6,441 bases of DNA from Bacteroidota bacterium (GCA_016866375.1 VGMK01000123.1:1-6441), one strand, 5' to 3'; positions 1 to 6,067 are shown, counted from the stretch's first letter. Translations and numbers: made by a program. Notes: a model not told the origin generated them from the letters alone.

Positions 1-245
1 AAGTGAAATTATATCCTAATCCAACTAATGCAAATGCGACACTACAGTTTGTAAATAATTTAGGAACTGAAACGACAATCGCACTTCAAGATCAGTTTGG
101 AAGAATTTTGGAGAGCAATACGACTTCTAACATTGGATTAAATGAAGTTACAGTAAATACATCAACGCTTAGTGCAGGTCTTTATCAAGTGGTATTGACG
201 AATGCTTACGATAGCGTTATATTAAAATTAATCGTTAATAAATAA
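1..245 (+). CDS. C-terminal end of a T9SS-secreted protein (type A sorting domain), 5'-truncated
   Basis: Only the last 80 or so codons of this gene are in the window; the frame is open to the left edge, so the GTG at position 3 is an internal valine codon and not a start. The visible protein is almost entirely a Por secretion system type A C-terminal domain. It opens with the hallmark LYPNPT motif, has a central strand ending in the FGRIL segment (the usual 'D..GR.v' turn), and closes with LSAGLYQVVL and a short basic tail, IVNK. In this family the domain directs export across the outer membrane by the type IX system and is cleaved off, with surface attachment or release of the cargo. The cargo part lies outside the window, so its function is unknown. 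The stop codon (TAA, 243-245) is followed by a strong terminator, so the gene ends its transcription unit. Domain assignment is secure; the protein's role is not. Confidence 0.9.
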   Translation, partial: VKLYPNPTNANATLQFVNNLGTETTIALQDQFGRILESNTTSNIGLNEVTVNTSTLSAGLYQVVLTNAYDSVILKLIVNK

Positions 246-258
246 TATTAATAAAGAG

Positions 259-289
259 ACCGGGTTGGGAAACTGACCCGGTTTTTTTT
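259..289 (+). terminator. Rho-independent terminator of the left T9SS cargo gene
   Basis: A perfect 6-bp stem CCGGGT (260-265) / ACCCGG (276-281) extends inward through two G-U pairs and one G-C pair to a GAAA tetraloop (269-272). Eight T residues follow directly (282-289). The hairpin lies 14 bases after the stop codon of the preceding gene. The T-tract ends only 12 bases before the next start codon at 302, which leaves little space for a promoter of the response-regulator gene. Confidence 0.92.
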
Positions 290-301
290 ACCTCTGCCAC
301 T

Positions 302-991
302 ATGGAAAATCTTAAAGGCCATACAATCTTGTTAGTTGACGACGAAGCGGATATTTTGGAATTCCTATCCTATAACATTCGAAAAGAAGGGTACAAAGTC
401 TTTACAGCTTCCAACGGTGAAGAGGCGATTAAAATGACACAACAAATCAGTCCATCGTTAATTCTTCTAGATGTGATGATGCCGAAAATGGATGGCATTG
501 AAACGTGTCAAGTGATTAGAAAAGATTTGAATTTATCCCAACCAATTATTGCTTTCTTAACTTCGAGGGCAGAGGATTATGCTCAAATTGCGGGATTTGA
601 AGCTGGTGCAGATGATTACATTACAAAACCAATCCGACCTCGTTTATTGATTACAAAAATTGAAAGTTTATTGCGACGATTAGATAAATCCAAGGGAATA
701 GAGGTTGAAGTAGGTGAAAGTTCGGTGAAAATAGACCGTGAAAAGTACATGGTGGAAATTAAAGGAAATCAATTGGTGCTACCGAAAAAAGAATTCGAAC
801 TTTTAGAACTTTTGGCTAGCAGGCCAGGAAAAGTGTACAACAGGGATCAGATACTTGCTATTGTTTGGGGAAATGAAACTATAGTTGGCGAACGAACAAT
901 TGATGTTCACATTCGAAAATTAAGAGAGAAATTAGGAGATCATTACATTAGAACAATTAAAGGTGTAGGGTACACGTTTAACGATAAATAA
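302..991 (+). CDS. OmpR/PhoB-family two-component response regulator
   Basis: A complete 229-residue cytoplasmic transcription factor of normal family length. The receiver domain (about residues 7-127) has the acidic pocket D13-D14, phospho-acceptor D57 in LLDVMMP, T87 and K109 in ITKP, so it should be phosphorylatable. The winged-helix DNA-binding domain (about 135-227) shows the helix LPKKEFELLELL, the recognition helix region GERTIDVHIRKLREKLG and the C-terminal hairpin IRTIKGVGYTF. The family binds direct-repeat operators after phosphorylation by a partner histidine kinase. No kinase gene adjoins it here: the upstream gene is a T9SS cargo on the same strand, and the downstream side is closed by terminators, so it looks like an orphan within the window. 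ATG 302 fits the expected start of the receiver fold; no Shine-Dalgarno is seen, as is usual in Bacteroidota. The regulated genes cannot be deduced from the sequence. Family call is very secure, the specific regulon unknown. Confidence 0.97.
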   Translation: MENLKGHTILLVDDEADILEFLSYNIRKEGYKVFTASNGEEAIKMTQQISPSLILLDVMMPKMDGIETCQVIRKDLNLSQPIIAFLTSRAEDYAQIAGFEAGADDYITKPIRPRLLITKIESLLRRLDKSKGIEVEVGESSVKIDREKYMVEIKGNQLVLPKKEFELLELLASRPGKVYNRDQILAIVWGNETIVGERTIDVHIRKLREKLGDHYIRTIKGVGYTFNDK

Positions 992-1032
992 AGAATATTT
1001 GTCGAAGTTCTTGATGATTTTCTATTTTTGCT

Positions 1033-1064
1033 AAGGTTCAACATTGTTGAACTTTTTGTTTTTT
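1033..1064 (+). terminator. Rho-independent terminator of the response-regulator gene
   Basis: A 7-bp perfect stem GTTCAAC (1036-1042) / GTTGAAC (1046-1052) has a 3-base loop ATT. It is extended at its base by AAG (1033-1035) against TTT (1053-1055). The tail is T5-G-T6 (1053-1064). It lies 41 bases after the regulator's stop codon. The stem is AT-rich, so it may be a moderate rather than strong terminator, which would agree with a second one further downstream. Confidence 0.75.
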
Positions 1065-1176
1065 ATGGCACAATATTTGTTATTTCTAAACCGCTATAAC
1101 ATACTACTTGAACATCATCAAAACCTTGTTTAAGTGTAAGGCAACAATTAAATCATAAATACTTTTTTCATCAATG
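1065..1176 (+). other. Spacer between two terminators: doubtful 22-codon ORF or small-RNA locus
   Basis: This stretch is bounded by the response-regulator terminator on the left and a second, GC-rich terminator on the right. It contains an ATG-initiated ORF of 22 codons (1065-1133, TAA stop; MAQYLLFLNRYN at its start, six leucines in all) whose ATG follows the terminator T-tract directly. A near match to the -7 promoter element, AATATTTG (1072-1079, one mismatch to TAnnTTTG), lies inside the ORF, with a TTG 22 bases upstream at 1047-1049. A transcript starting about seven bases after that element would run roughly 110 bases to the terminator at 1177-1197. Neither reading is strong: 22-codon ORFs are common by chance, and the promoter match is imperfect. 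The simplest alternative is that the second hairpin is a backup terminator for the regulator gene. Confidence 0.2.
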
Positions 1177-1200
1177 AGCCCCGCTAAGGGGCTTTTTGAT
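1170..1200 (+). terminator. Second rho-independent terminator in the spacer
   Basis: A perfect stem AGCCCC (1177-1182) / GGGGCT (1188-1193) with loop GCTAA is followed by TTTT (1194-1197). The outer arms ATCAA (1170-1174) and TTGAT (1196-1200) are also complementary across a small internal loop, giving a longer hairpin that includes part of the T-tract. It acts on the plus strand; the opposite side has A rather than T after the stem. No gene lies between it and the terminator at 1033-1064. It insulates the pirin gene from upstream transcription. Confidence 0.85.
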
Positions 1201-1241
1201 TTTCATACACTAGGTTAATTCGCAAAATATAGTAGAATGTT

Positions 1242-1249
1242 TATTTTTG
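1242..1249 (+). promoter_or_regulatory. -7 promoter element of the pirin gene
   Basis: TATTTTTG matches the Bacteroidota primary-sigma consensus TAnnTTTG exactly and lies 21 bases before the ATG at 1271. The expected start of transcription is near 1256, giving a leader of about 15 bases. There is no exact TTG -33 element; the best candidate at suitable spacing is TTC (1219-1221), 20 bases upstream. The position supports translation from 1271 rather than from the internal ATG at 1382. Confidence 0.65.
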
Positions 1250-1269
1250 ATCAATCAACACTATTGATT
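1247..1269 (+). repeat. Overlapping inverted repeats in the pirin promoter and leader
   Basis: The 8-base palindrome TTGATCAA (1247-1254) overlaps the last three bases of the -7 element. A second inverted repeat, AATCAA (1253-1258) / TTGATT (1264-1269) with a 5-base centre, fills the rest of the space up to two bases before the ATG. They could be an operator or a short leader hairpin. In AT-rich DNA such short symmetry can be accidental, so the regulatory reading is an inference. Confidence 0.35.
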
Positions 1270-1270
1270 T

Positions 1271-2389
1271 ATGGAAAGAAGAAGTTTTGTTGGAAAATTA
1301 ACCTTAGGCTTGAGCGCGGCTATCTCGGCTCCATTTATTGCTTGGTTCAAAAATGACAAACAAGAAAAAAATACACAAACCATGATAAAAAAAATTAGAC
1401 CATTAGGATTTCAGTGGGAGACCTTAGATCCTTTTTTATTTTGTGTTCATCACGAAGATTTTTTTCCTAAAGGAAATGATGAATTAGGACCAGACCCTAC
1501 TTACTTTAATGGTAGACATATGGGCCAAGATTTCATAGTTAAAGATGGTTTTAGGATGTATCATGGTATGAAGGTTCCTGGATTCCCTGGTCATCCTCAC
1601 AGAGGATTTGAAACGATTACGGTGGTAAGAAAAGGATTAGTAGATCACACCGATTCAACTGGAGCAGCAGGAAGATATGGCAATGGCGATGTGCAATGGA
1701 TGACAGCAGGTAAAGGTGTTCAGCATGCAGAAATGTTTCCTTTGTTAAATTCCCAAGAGGATAATCCCTTGGAGCTTTTTCAGATTTGGTTAAATCTACC
1801 AAAGAAAAGCAAAATGGTTGCCCCACATTTTAAAATGCTCTGGTCTGAAAATGTTCCGAAATACACTGTAAATGAAGGTGATGGCAGTGTTCATGTAGAG
1901 GTATTGGTTGGAAAATTAGGTGCTCACCGTGCAGAATCGGCACCACCAGATTCATGGGCAGCTCCGGAAGATAACCATGTTGGCATTTACAACATTCATC
2001 TTGATCCAAATAGTTCTTTTACACTTGAAGCCACTGCGCAAGGTGTAAATCGTTCCCTTTATTTCTACGAAGGCAATTCATTAACTATTGGAAATACGGA
2101 AATTCCACATTATCATGCGGTGGATGTAGATCCAAATATGGCTATTCAATTAAAAAGCGGAGCAGAAGTTTGTAAAGTATTAGTTCTCCAAGGTAAACCT
2201 TTAAACGAACCTGTTGTGCAACATGGCCCATTCGTTATGAACACCCGCGAAGAAATTTATCAGGCATTTCAAGATTATCAACAAACCCAATTTGGAGGTT
2301 GGCCTTGGCCATCTTACGACCATGTACATGATCGTGAAATGGGAAGATTCGCCAAACATTCAAACGGGCAGCTCGAAAAGAAATCTTAA
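1271..2389 (+). CDS. Pirin-family bicupin protein with a twin-arginine-like signal
   Basis: A complete 372-residue protein. The N-terminal cupin carries all four iron ligands of the pirin family: H108 and H110 in the signature GHPHRGFET, and H152 and E154 in GVQHAEM. The C-terminal pirin domain (about 215-330) ends with the conserved block QGKPLNEPVVQHGPF and the GGWPWP motif, followed by the typical RFAKH tail. Family members are non-haem iron proteins; bacterial ones such as YhhW are quercetin dioxygenases and others act as redox-responsive partners, so the substrate here is open. Residues 1-26 are unusual for pirins: ERRSFVGK followed by a hydrophobic stretch (LTLGLSAAISAPFIAW) reads as a Tat signal or anchor, implying export of the folded metalloprotein to the periplasm. 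An internal ATG (1382, M38) would give a classic cytoplasmic pirin, but the promoter element favours 1271. Its stop overlaps that of the convergent BNR gene, and its transcription looks independent of the regulator upstream. Confidence 0.93.
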   Translation: MERRSFVGKLTLGLSAAISAPFIAWFKNDKQEKNTQTMIKKIRPLGFQWETLDPFLFCVHHEDFFPKGNDELGPDPTYFNGRHMGQDFIVKDGFRMYHGMKVPGFPGHPHRGFETITVVRKGLVDHTDSTGAAGRYGNGDVQWMTAGKGVQHAEMFPLLNSQEDNPLELFQIWLNLPKKSKMVAPHFKMLWSENVPKYTVNEGDGSVHVEVLVGKLGAHRAESAPPDSWAAPEDNHVGIYNIHLDPNSSFTLEATAQGVNRSLYFYEGNSLTIGNTEIPHYHAVDVDPNMAIQLKSGAEVCKVLVLQGKPLNEPVVQHGPFVMNTREEIYQAFQDYQQTQFGGWPWPSYDHVHDREMGRFAKHSNGQLEKKS

Positions 2390-5300
2390 TCCAAACGTAT
2401 TTCAACTCCAGCCGCTTTGATTTTTTTCTCGATTTCAGGAAGTTTGGAACTGACTATTTCTAATTCTTTCCTTGCTTTTTCTAGTAGAGAAACCGCTGCA
2501 TTCATGCATTTTAGGTGAGTTGGTGTAGGACCATAAGTTGATCCTCCAACGCCAGTACTCACTGCACCTAGGTAATGATATACTGTTGGGTACTCATTTT
2601 CTTCACCGATTTGTTGTTTGATATTACTTCCGTTGATGAGTTTTTCTATTGCTAAAAAATTACTTGAAAAAGCTGAAAGCGCAGAAAATTCATCCGCTAA
2701 AATTTTACTAGAAAGTGTTAACGCTTTTTGCATTGTTTCCACTCTTCTTTTCTCTTTTTTCACTTGCTCGTTAAATAATTGAACGGCACTATACGCTTGG
2801 TCTAGTTTTACCCAAAACGCTGTAACTTCCTCAGCTGACATTCCTTTAATTGTAGGTGTTAATCCCGGAAGAGACTCAATTTCAAAGGAAACTTTTTCTC
2901 CTAACTCGAAACATTTTTGATTTTCAATTTTTAAAAGTTGAACTTGATACTTTCCTGGGGCAACCATAGGACCTTCATTTTTCCAGTCTTTATTTTCAGG
3001 AGTAATAGTACCTACAGCTTTTCTACGTAAGTTCCAATTTACACGCTGAAATCCTTTTCCATTTGAAGCTTCGATTAATCTCACCAATTCTCCTGATGCG
3101 CCATAAATTGCAAGCATTACCTTTGGATCTCCTTCAAGTTCCTCTTTTTCAAGAATTGCCCAGTCCGGAATTGCCACTTCTTTTTGAGCTTTTAGTGCTT
3201 CACTTTCTTGTTCCTTTCGTTTTTCTTTTGAAGATTTTAAAGAACTTGCCATGTAATAGGTGAATTGTACCCCAAAGTCTGGATTTTGAGCAACAAAATA
3301 ACCATCACCTTGGGAAGCTTTTCCTCCTTCACCTAGTACAGAGCGCTGCTGATACCAATAACTTTTTCTTGGAGTTGTTATGAATGCCTCTTTTTTTACA
3401 GATTCCTCGTCCAGGGTTCTTAACGCACTGTAATCGTCAAGAATGTAAATACCTCTACCAAAAGTTGCCAAAACAAGATCGTTTTCCCGTTTTTGAATGG
3501 CCATGTCGCGCACTGAAATTGTGGGTAAACCTGCACTAAATTTCAACCAATTTTCTCCATTGGAAATCGAAACATAGACACCAAATTCAGTCCCTAAAAA
3601 CATTAAATTCTTTTTCACATGATCTTGTACAATGCGCCACGTGATTGTACGTTCAGCAATTCCTTTTGTAATCAATACCCATGTTTTTCCTTTGTCGTTA
3701 CTTTTATACACATAAGCTTTGTAATCCCCACTTTTGTGGTTATCAAATACAGCATACACGGTGTTTTCGTCGTGTAAATCTGCCTTCACATCATTTACAA
3801 ATGCTTGTGCCGGTAAATCGGGAAGAGAAGAAAAAGGAATTCTTCTCCAGTTTTTACCACCGTCTTCTGTAACATGGAGATTTCCATCATCAGTTCCAAC
3901 ATATAATAAACCTTCTTTTTTTGGTGATTCCGAAATATTAGTGATACTGCTGTAATTTGACATAGCATAGACATCCCAAGGATTATCCCAGGCTTGTTTT
4001 TTACCAAAAAATGGTGTTTGCGTCCTTGGTGTGTTGGTTGTTAAATCCGGAGAGATAACTTCCCAAGAATCGCCACGGTTATCAGATTTCCAAAGTCTTT
4101 GAGAAGCGAAATATATCCGAGACGACTTATGTGGACTCACGAGAATAGGTGCATCCCAGTTGAATCGCTCCGATTTTTCACCTAATTCCGGTTGTGGTTG
4201 GATGTATACATTTTCTCCCGTTGCACGATCATGACGCACCAAATTTCCTTGTTGCCATTGAGCATATACAATAGCTGGATTACCTGGTTCAGTGGCAGGT
4301 TGATGACCATCTCCACCTAGAAGTATGCTCCAATCTGCGTTGCGAATTCCGTTAATATTTGTTGTTCTTGATGGTCCCATTTGCGAACTGTTATCTTGAG
4401 TTCCGCCGTAAACATTATAGTAGGGCAATTGGTCGTCTACGGCAACTTTGTAAAACTGCGTGAGCGGCAGGTTGGAGACATATTTCCATGATTTTGTTTT
4501 ATCAAAACTTTCGTAAACGCCACCATCTGTACCAACAAGCAAATAATTTGGGTCATTTTTTTTGAAGGCAATTGCATGATTATCAACGTGTTTATTGTTT
4601 TCGTTCATTGTGTAAAAGTCTTTCCCGCCATTATCTGAAATAAACATCATATAACTGACCAAATAAATCCTGTCAAATTGATGAGGATCAGCGTACAGTT
4701 CTTGGTAATAATGCGGACCAGTTCCACCAGAGACAGCATCCGACATTTTATTCCAAGAAGCTCCTTGATCGACACTTTTAAAAACTCCACCTTTTCTTCT
4801 GTCTAATTCAATTGCAGCATATACAATATCGGGTTGTTGAGGTGAAATAGCCAGTCCAATTTTTCCGAGGTTTGATGAAGGTAATCCACTACTCAACTTA
4901 CTCCAATTTTCTCCACCATCGGTTGATTTATAAATGGCCGTTCCCGGTCCACCACCCATGTAACCCGCGATTGTACGATGTCGTTGCCACGTAGCAGCAT
5001 ATATCACATCAGGATTTCTTGGATCTACTACTAAATCGGTTGCACCTACCCATTCTCCCTCTCCTAATGTCTTTTTCCAAGTTTTTCCACCATCAATAGA
5101 TTTATATACTCCCCTTTCCCCTCCGGAAGACCATAAAGGTCCTTGACATGCGACCCAGATGATTTGACTGTTTTTTGGATGAATAATAATTTTTGAAATG
5201 TGCTCACTTGATTTAAGACCAATGTTTTGCCATGATTTTCCACCGTCTGTACTTCGGTAAATCCCGTCACCATAACCTACATGTCGGCCTCCAACATTTT

Positions 5301-5643
5301 CTCCTGTTCCAACCCAAATTTCGTTGAAATTACTTGGGTTGATGGCGAGGCACCCGATGGAATAAGACCCTTTTTCTTCAAAAATGGATTGCCACGAAGC
5401 ACCGGCATTTTCAGTTTTCCAAACACCTCCAGAACCTGCAGAGACATACCATCTATTTTCATTGCTAGGATCGATGACAATATCGGAAATGCGGCCAGAC
5501 ATAAAGGCAGGACCGATGCTTCTAAAATTGAATCCACCAAGTAATTCGCTTGTAATAGCAGAGGTTTGGGGATCAACTTTTTTGTTTTTTTGCCCGAAAG
5601 CGAAGTTGGCAAAAATAGTGAGTACGATGATTAGTTTTTTCAT
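2386..5643 (-). CDS. Exported BNR/Asp-box repeat protein, sortilin/VPS10-like beta-propeller family
   Basis: A complete 1085-residue protein. A Sec signal peptide (KK, then hydrophobic residues 4-16) probably ends after AFG at residue 17, leaving Q18 as the mature N-terminus; there is no lipobox cysteine. Eleven Asp-box-like motifs (S-x-D-x-G-x-T/S-W) start near residues 77, 131, 182, 240, 290, 336, 379, 520, 592, 648 and 692, usually followed by strands such as VIYAATW or LLYVGTDDG, as expected of one large or two smaller beta-propellers spanning about 40-735. Then come a lysine/glutamate-rich linker (about 800-840), a beta-sandwich-like module (842-905, ending APGKYQVQLL) and a helical C-terminus with heptad-like charged segments (about 935-985 and 1045-1080). 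Databases commonly label such Bacteroidota proteins 'glycosyl hydrolase' or VPS10-domain, but Asp boxes are structural, so no enzyme activity is claimed. It lacks a T9SS sorting domain, so it is likely periplasmic. The start follows an exact -7 element by 17 bases. Confidence 0.9.
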   Translation of the reverse strand: MKKLIIVLTIFANFAFGQKNKKVDPQTSAITSELLGGFNFRSIGPAFMSGRISDIVIDPSNENRWYVSAGSGGVWKTENAGASWQSIFEEKGSYSIGCLAINPSNFNEIWVGTGENVGGRHVGYGDGIYRSTDGGKSWQNIGLKSSEHISKIIIHPKNSQIIWVACQGPLWSSGGERGVYKSIDGGKTWKKTLGEGEWVGATDLVVDPRNPDVIYAATWQRHRTIAGYMGGGPGTAIYKSTDGGENWSKLSSGLPSSNLGKIGLAISPQQPDIVYAAIELDRRKGGVFKSVDQGASWNKMSDAVSGGTGPHYYQELYADPHQFDRIYLVSYMMFISDNGGKDFYTMNENNKHVDNHAIAFKKNDPNYLLVGTDGGVYESFDKTKSWKYVSNLPLTQFYKVAVDDQLPYYNVYGGTQDNSSQMGPSRTTNINGIRNADWSILLGGDGHQPATEPGNPAIVYAQWQQGNLVRHDRATGENVYIQPQPELGEKSERFNWDAPILVSPHKSSRIYFASQRLWKSDNRGDSWEVISPDLTTNTPRTQTPFFGKKQAWDNPWDVYAMSNYSSITNISESPKKEGLLYVGTDDGNLHVTEDGGKNWRRIPFSSLPDLPAQAFVNDVKADLHDENTVYAVFDNHKSGDYKAYVYKSNDKGKTWVLITKGIAERTITWRIVQDHVKKNLMFLGTEFGVYVSISNGENWLKFSAGLPTISVRDMAIQKRENDLVLATFGRGIYILDDYSALRTLDEESVKKEAFITTPRKSYWYQQRSVLGEGGKASQGDGYFVAQNPDFGVQFTYYMASSLKSSKEKRKEQESEALKAQKEVAIPDWAILEKEELEGDPKVMLAIYGASGELVRLIEASNGKGFQRVNWNLRRKAVGTITPENKDWKNEGPMVAPGKYQVQLLKIENQKCFELGEKVSFEIESLPGLTPTIKGMSAEEVTAFWVKLDQAYSAVQLFNEQVKKEKRRVETMQKALTLSSKILADEFSALSAFSSNFLAIEKLINGSNIKQQIGEENEYPTVYHYLGAVSTGVGGSTYGPTPTHLKCMNAAVSLLEKARKELEIVSSKLPEIEKKIKAAGVEIRLD

Positions 5644-5660
5644 AATGGAACGGAGCAGTG

Positions 5661-5668
5661 CAAATATA
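5661..5668 (-). promoter_or_regulatory. -7 promoter element of the BNR-repeat gene
   Basis: On the minus strand this reads TATATTTG, an exact match to TAnnTTTG. It ends 17 bases before the ATG (5643-5641), giving a leader of about 10 bases. No convincing TTG -33 element is found 17-23 bases further upstream. It is divergent from the tRNA promoter about 80 bases away. Confidence 0.65.
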
Positions 5669-5743
5669 CATTATTACGAACGAGGACTCTTTAAAATTCG
5701 GGTGAATTTTCAGTGAAAAATTTTTTAAAATGAAAAATATAAC

Positions 5744-5751
5744 TATTTTTG
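5744..5751 (+). promoter_or_regulatory. -7 promoter element of the tRNA-Gly/tRNA-Leu unit
   Basis: TATTTTTG matches TAnnTTTG exactly, 35 bases before the mature 5' end of tRNA-Gly, so a precursor leader of about 30 bases is expected. The region upstream (5707-5740) is made of A and T runs, including TTTTCA-G-TGAAAA (5707-5719), and may act as an UP-like element. No exact TTG is found at -33; the T-run at 5721-5726 is the nearest. Confidence 0.65.
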
Positions 5752-5786
5752 TCACCCCGAAAATGGTGGGAAATTTCTAATAATAA

Positions 5787-5859
<73 letters not shown>

Positions 5860-5894
5860 CGCCAAACCACAAAAGTTCGAGAGAACGATTGTAG

Positions 5895-5912
5895 CCCGAC
5901 AGTCCGGTCGGG
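5895..5912 (+). repeat. GC-rich hairpin between the two tRNAs
   Basis: CCCGAC (5895-5900) and GTCGGG (5907-5912) form a perfect 6-bp stem with loop AGTCCG, ending three bases before tRNA-Leu. No T-tract follows, so it is not a terminator. A small GTTC-GAGA-GAAC hairpin (5875-5886) lies before it. It could guide precursor processing, or be a copy of a dispersed REP-like palindrome; similar CCCGA/TCGGG palindromes occur in Bacteroidota genomes, from general knowledge and not checked here. Confidence 0.5.
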
Positions 5913-5915
5913 AAT

Positions 5916-6000
5916 GCTCGAGTGGTGGAATTGGTAGACACGCCGGACTTAAAATCCTGTGGGCGTTTTGCCCGTGCGGGTTCAAGTCCCGCCTCGAGTA
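5916..6000 (+). tRNA. tRNA-Leu (anticodon TAA)
   Basis: An 85-base class II tRNA. The acceptor stem GCTCGAG (5916-5922) pairs with CTCGAGT (5993-5999), with a G-U first pair as in E. coli leucine tRNAs. The anticodon loop CTTAAAA carries TAA at 5950-5952. The long variable arm GGGC-GTTTT-GCCC (5961-5973) is diagnostic of Leu/Ser/Tyr tRNAs, and discriminator A6000 fits leucyl-tRNA synthetase. The T-arm GCGGG-TTCAAGT-CCCGC is perfect. The anticodon stem CCGGA/TCCTG contains one C-U mismatch (5944/5958). CCA is not encoded. It lies 56 bases after tRNA-Gly and is probably co-transcribed with it. Confidence 0.98.
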
Positions 6001-6005
6001 CTGAT

Positions 6006-6035
6006 AATCCCCTTAAAACTTTGAGGGGATTTTTT
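6006..6035 (+). terminator. Rho-independent terminator of the tRNA unit
   Basis: A perfect 8-bp stem AATCCCCT (6006-6013) / AGGGGATT (6024-6031), extendable inward by a G-U and two A-T pairs, is followed by a T-tract to 6035. It starts six bases after the 3' end of tRNA-Leu. There is no T-tract on the opposite side, so it serves only the plus strand. Confidence 0.92.
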
Positions 6036-6053
6036 AGTATAATGATTTATACT
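6036..6053. repeat. AT-rich inverted repeat between convergent units
   Basis: AGTATAA (6036-6042) and TTATACT (6047-6053) form a perfect 7-bp stem around TGAT. It lies between the tRNA terminator and the 3' end of the minus-strand T9SS gene. It could be the 3' end structure of the minus-strand transcript, but no T-tract follows on that strand, so this is uncertain. Confidence 0.4.
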
Positions 6054-6067
6054 GTGCGTTTTTGTCT

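Noticed and set aside
3..5. GTG at position 3 as the start of the left T9SS gene
   Set aside because: The reading frame is open to the edge and the codon lies at the beginning of the sorting-domain LYPNPT motif, so it is an internal valine of a truncated gene.
1382..1384. Internal ATG as the true pirin start
   Set aside because: It would give a classic-length pirin, but the exact -7 element and the open, signal-like leader support 1271. It is kept as the main alternative.
5277..5612. A 111-codon minus-strand ORF and similar short ORFs inside the BNR and pirin genes
   Set aside because: They overlap well-supported long coding sequences in other frames and show no recognisable domain, so they are shadows.
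2386..5643. Assignment as a GH74 xyloglucanase or sialidase
   Set aside because: Asp boxes are structural and shared by many propeller families; catalytic residues could not be identified by eye.
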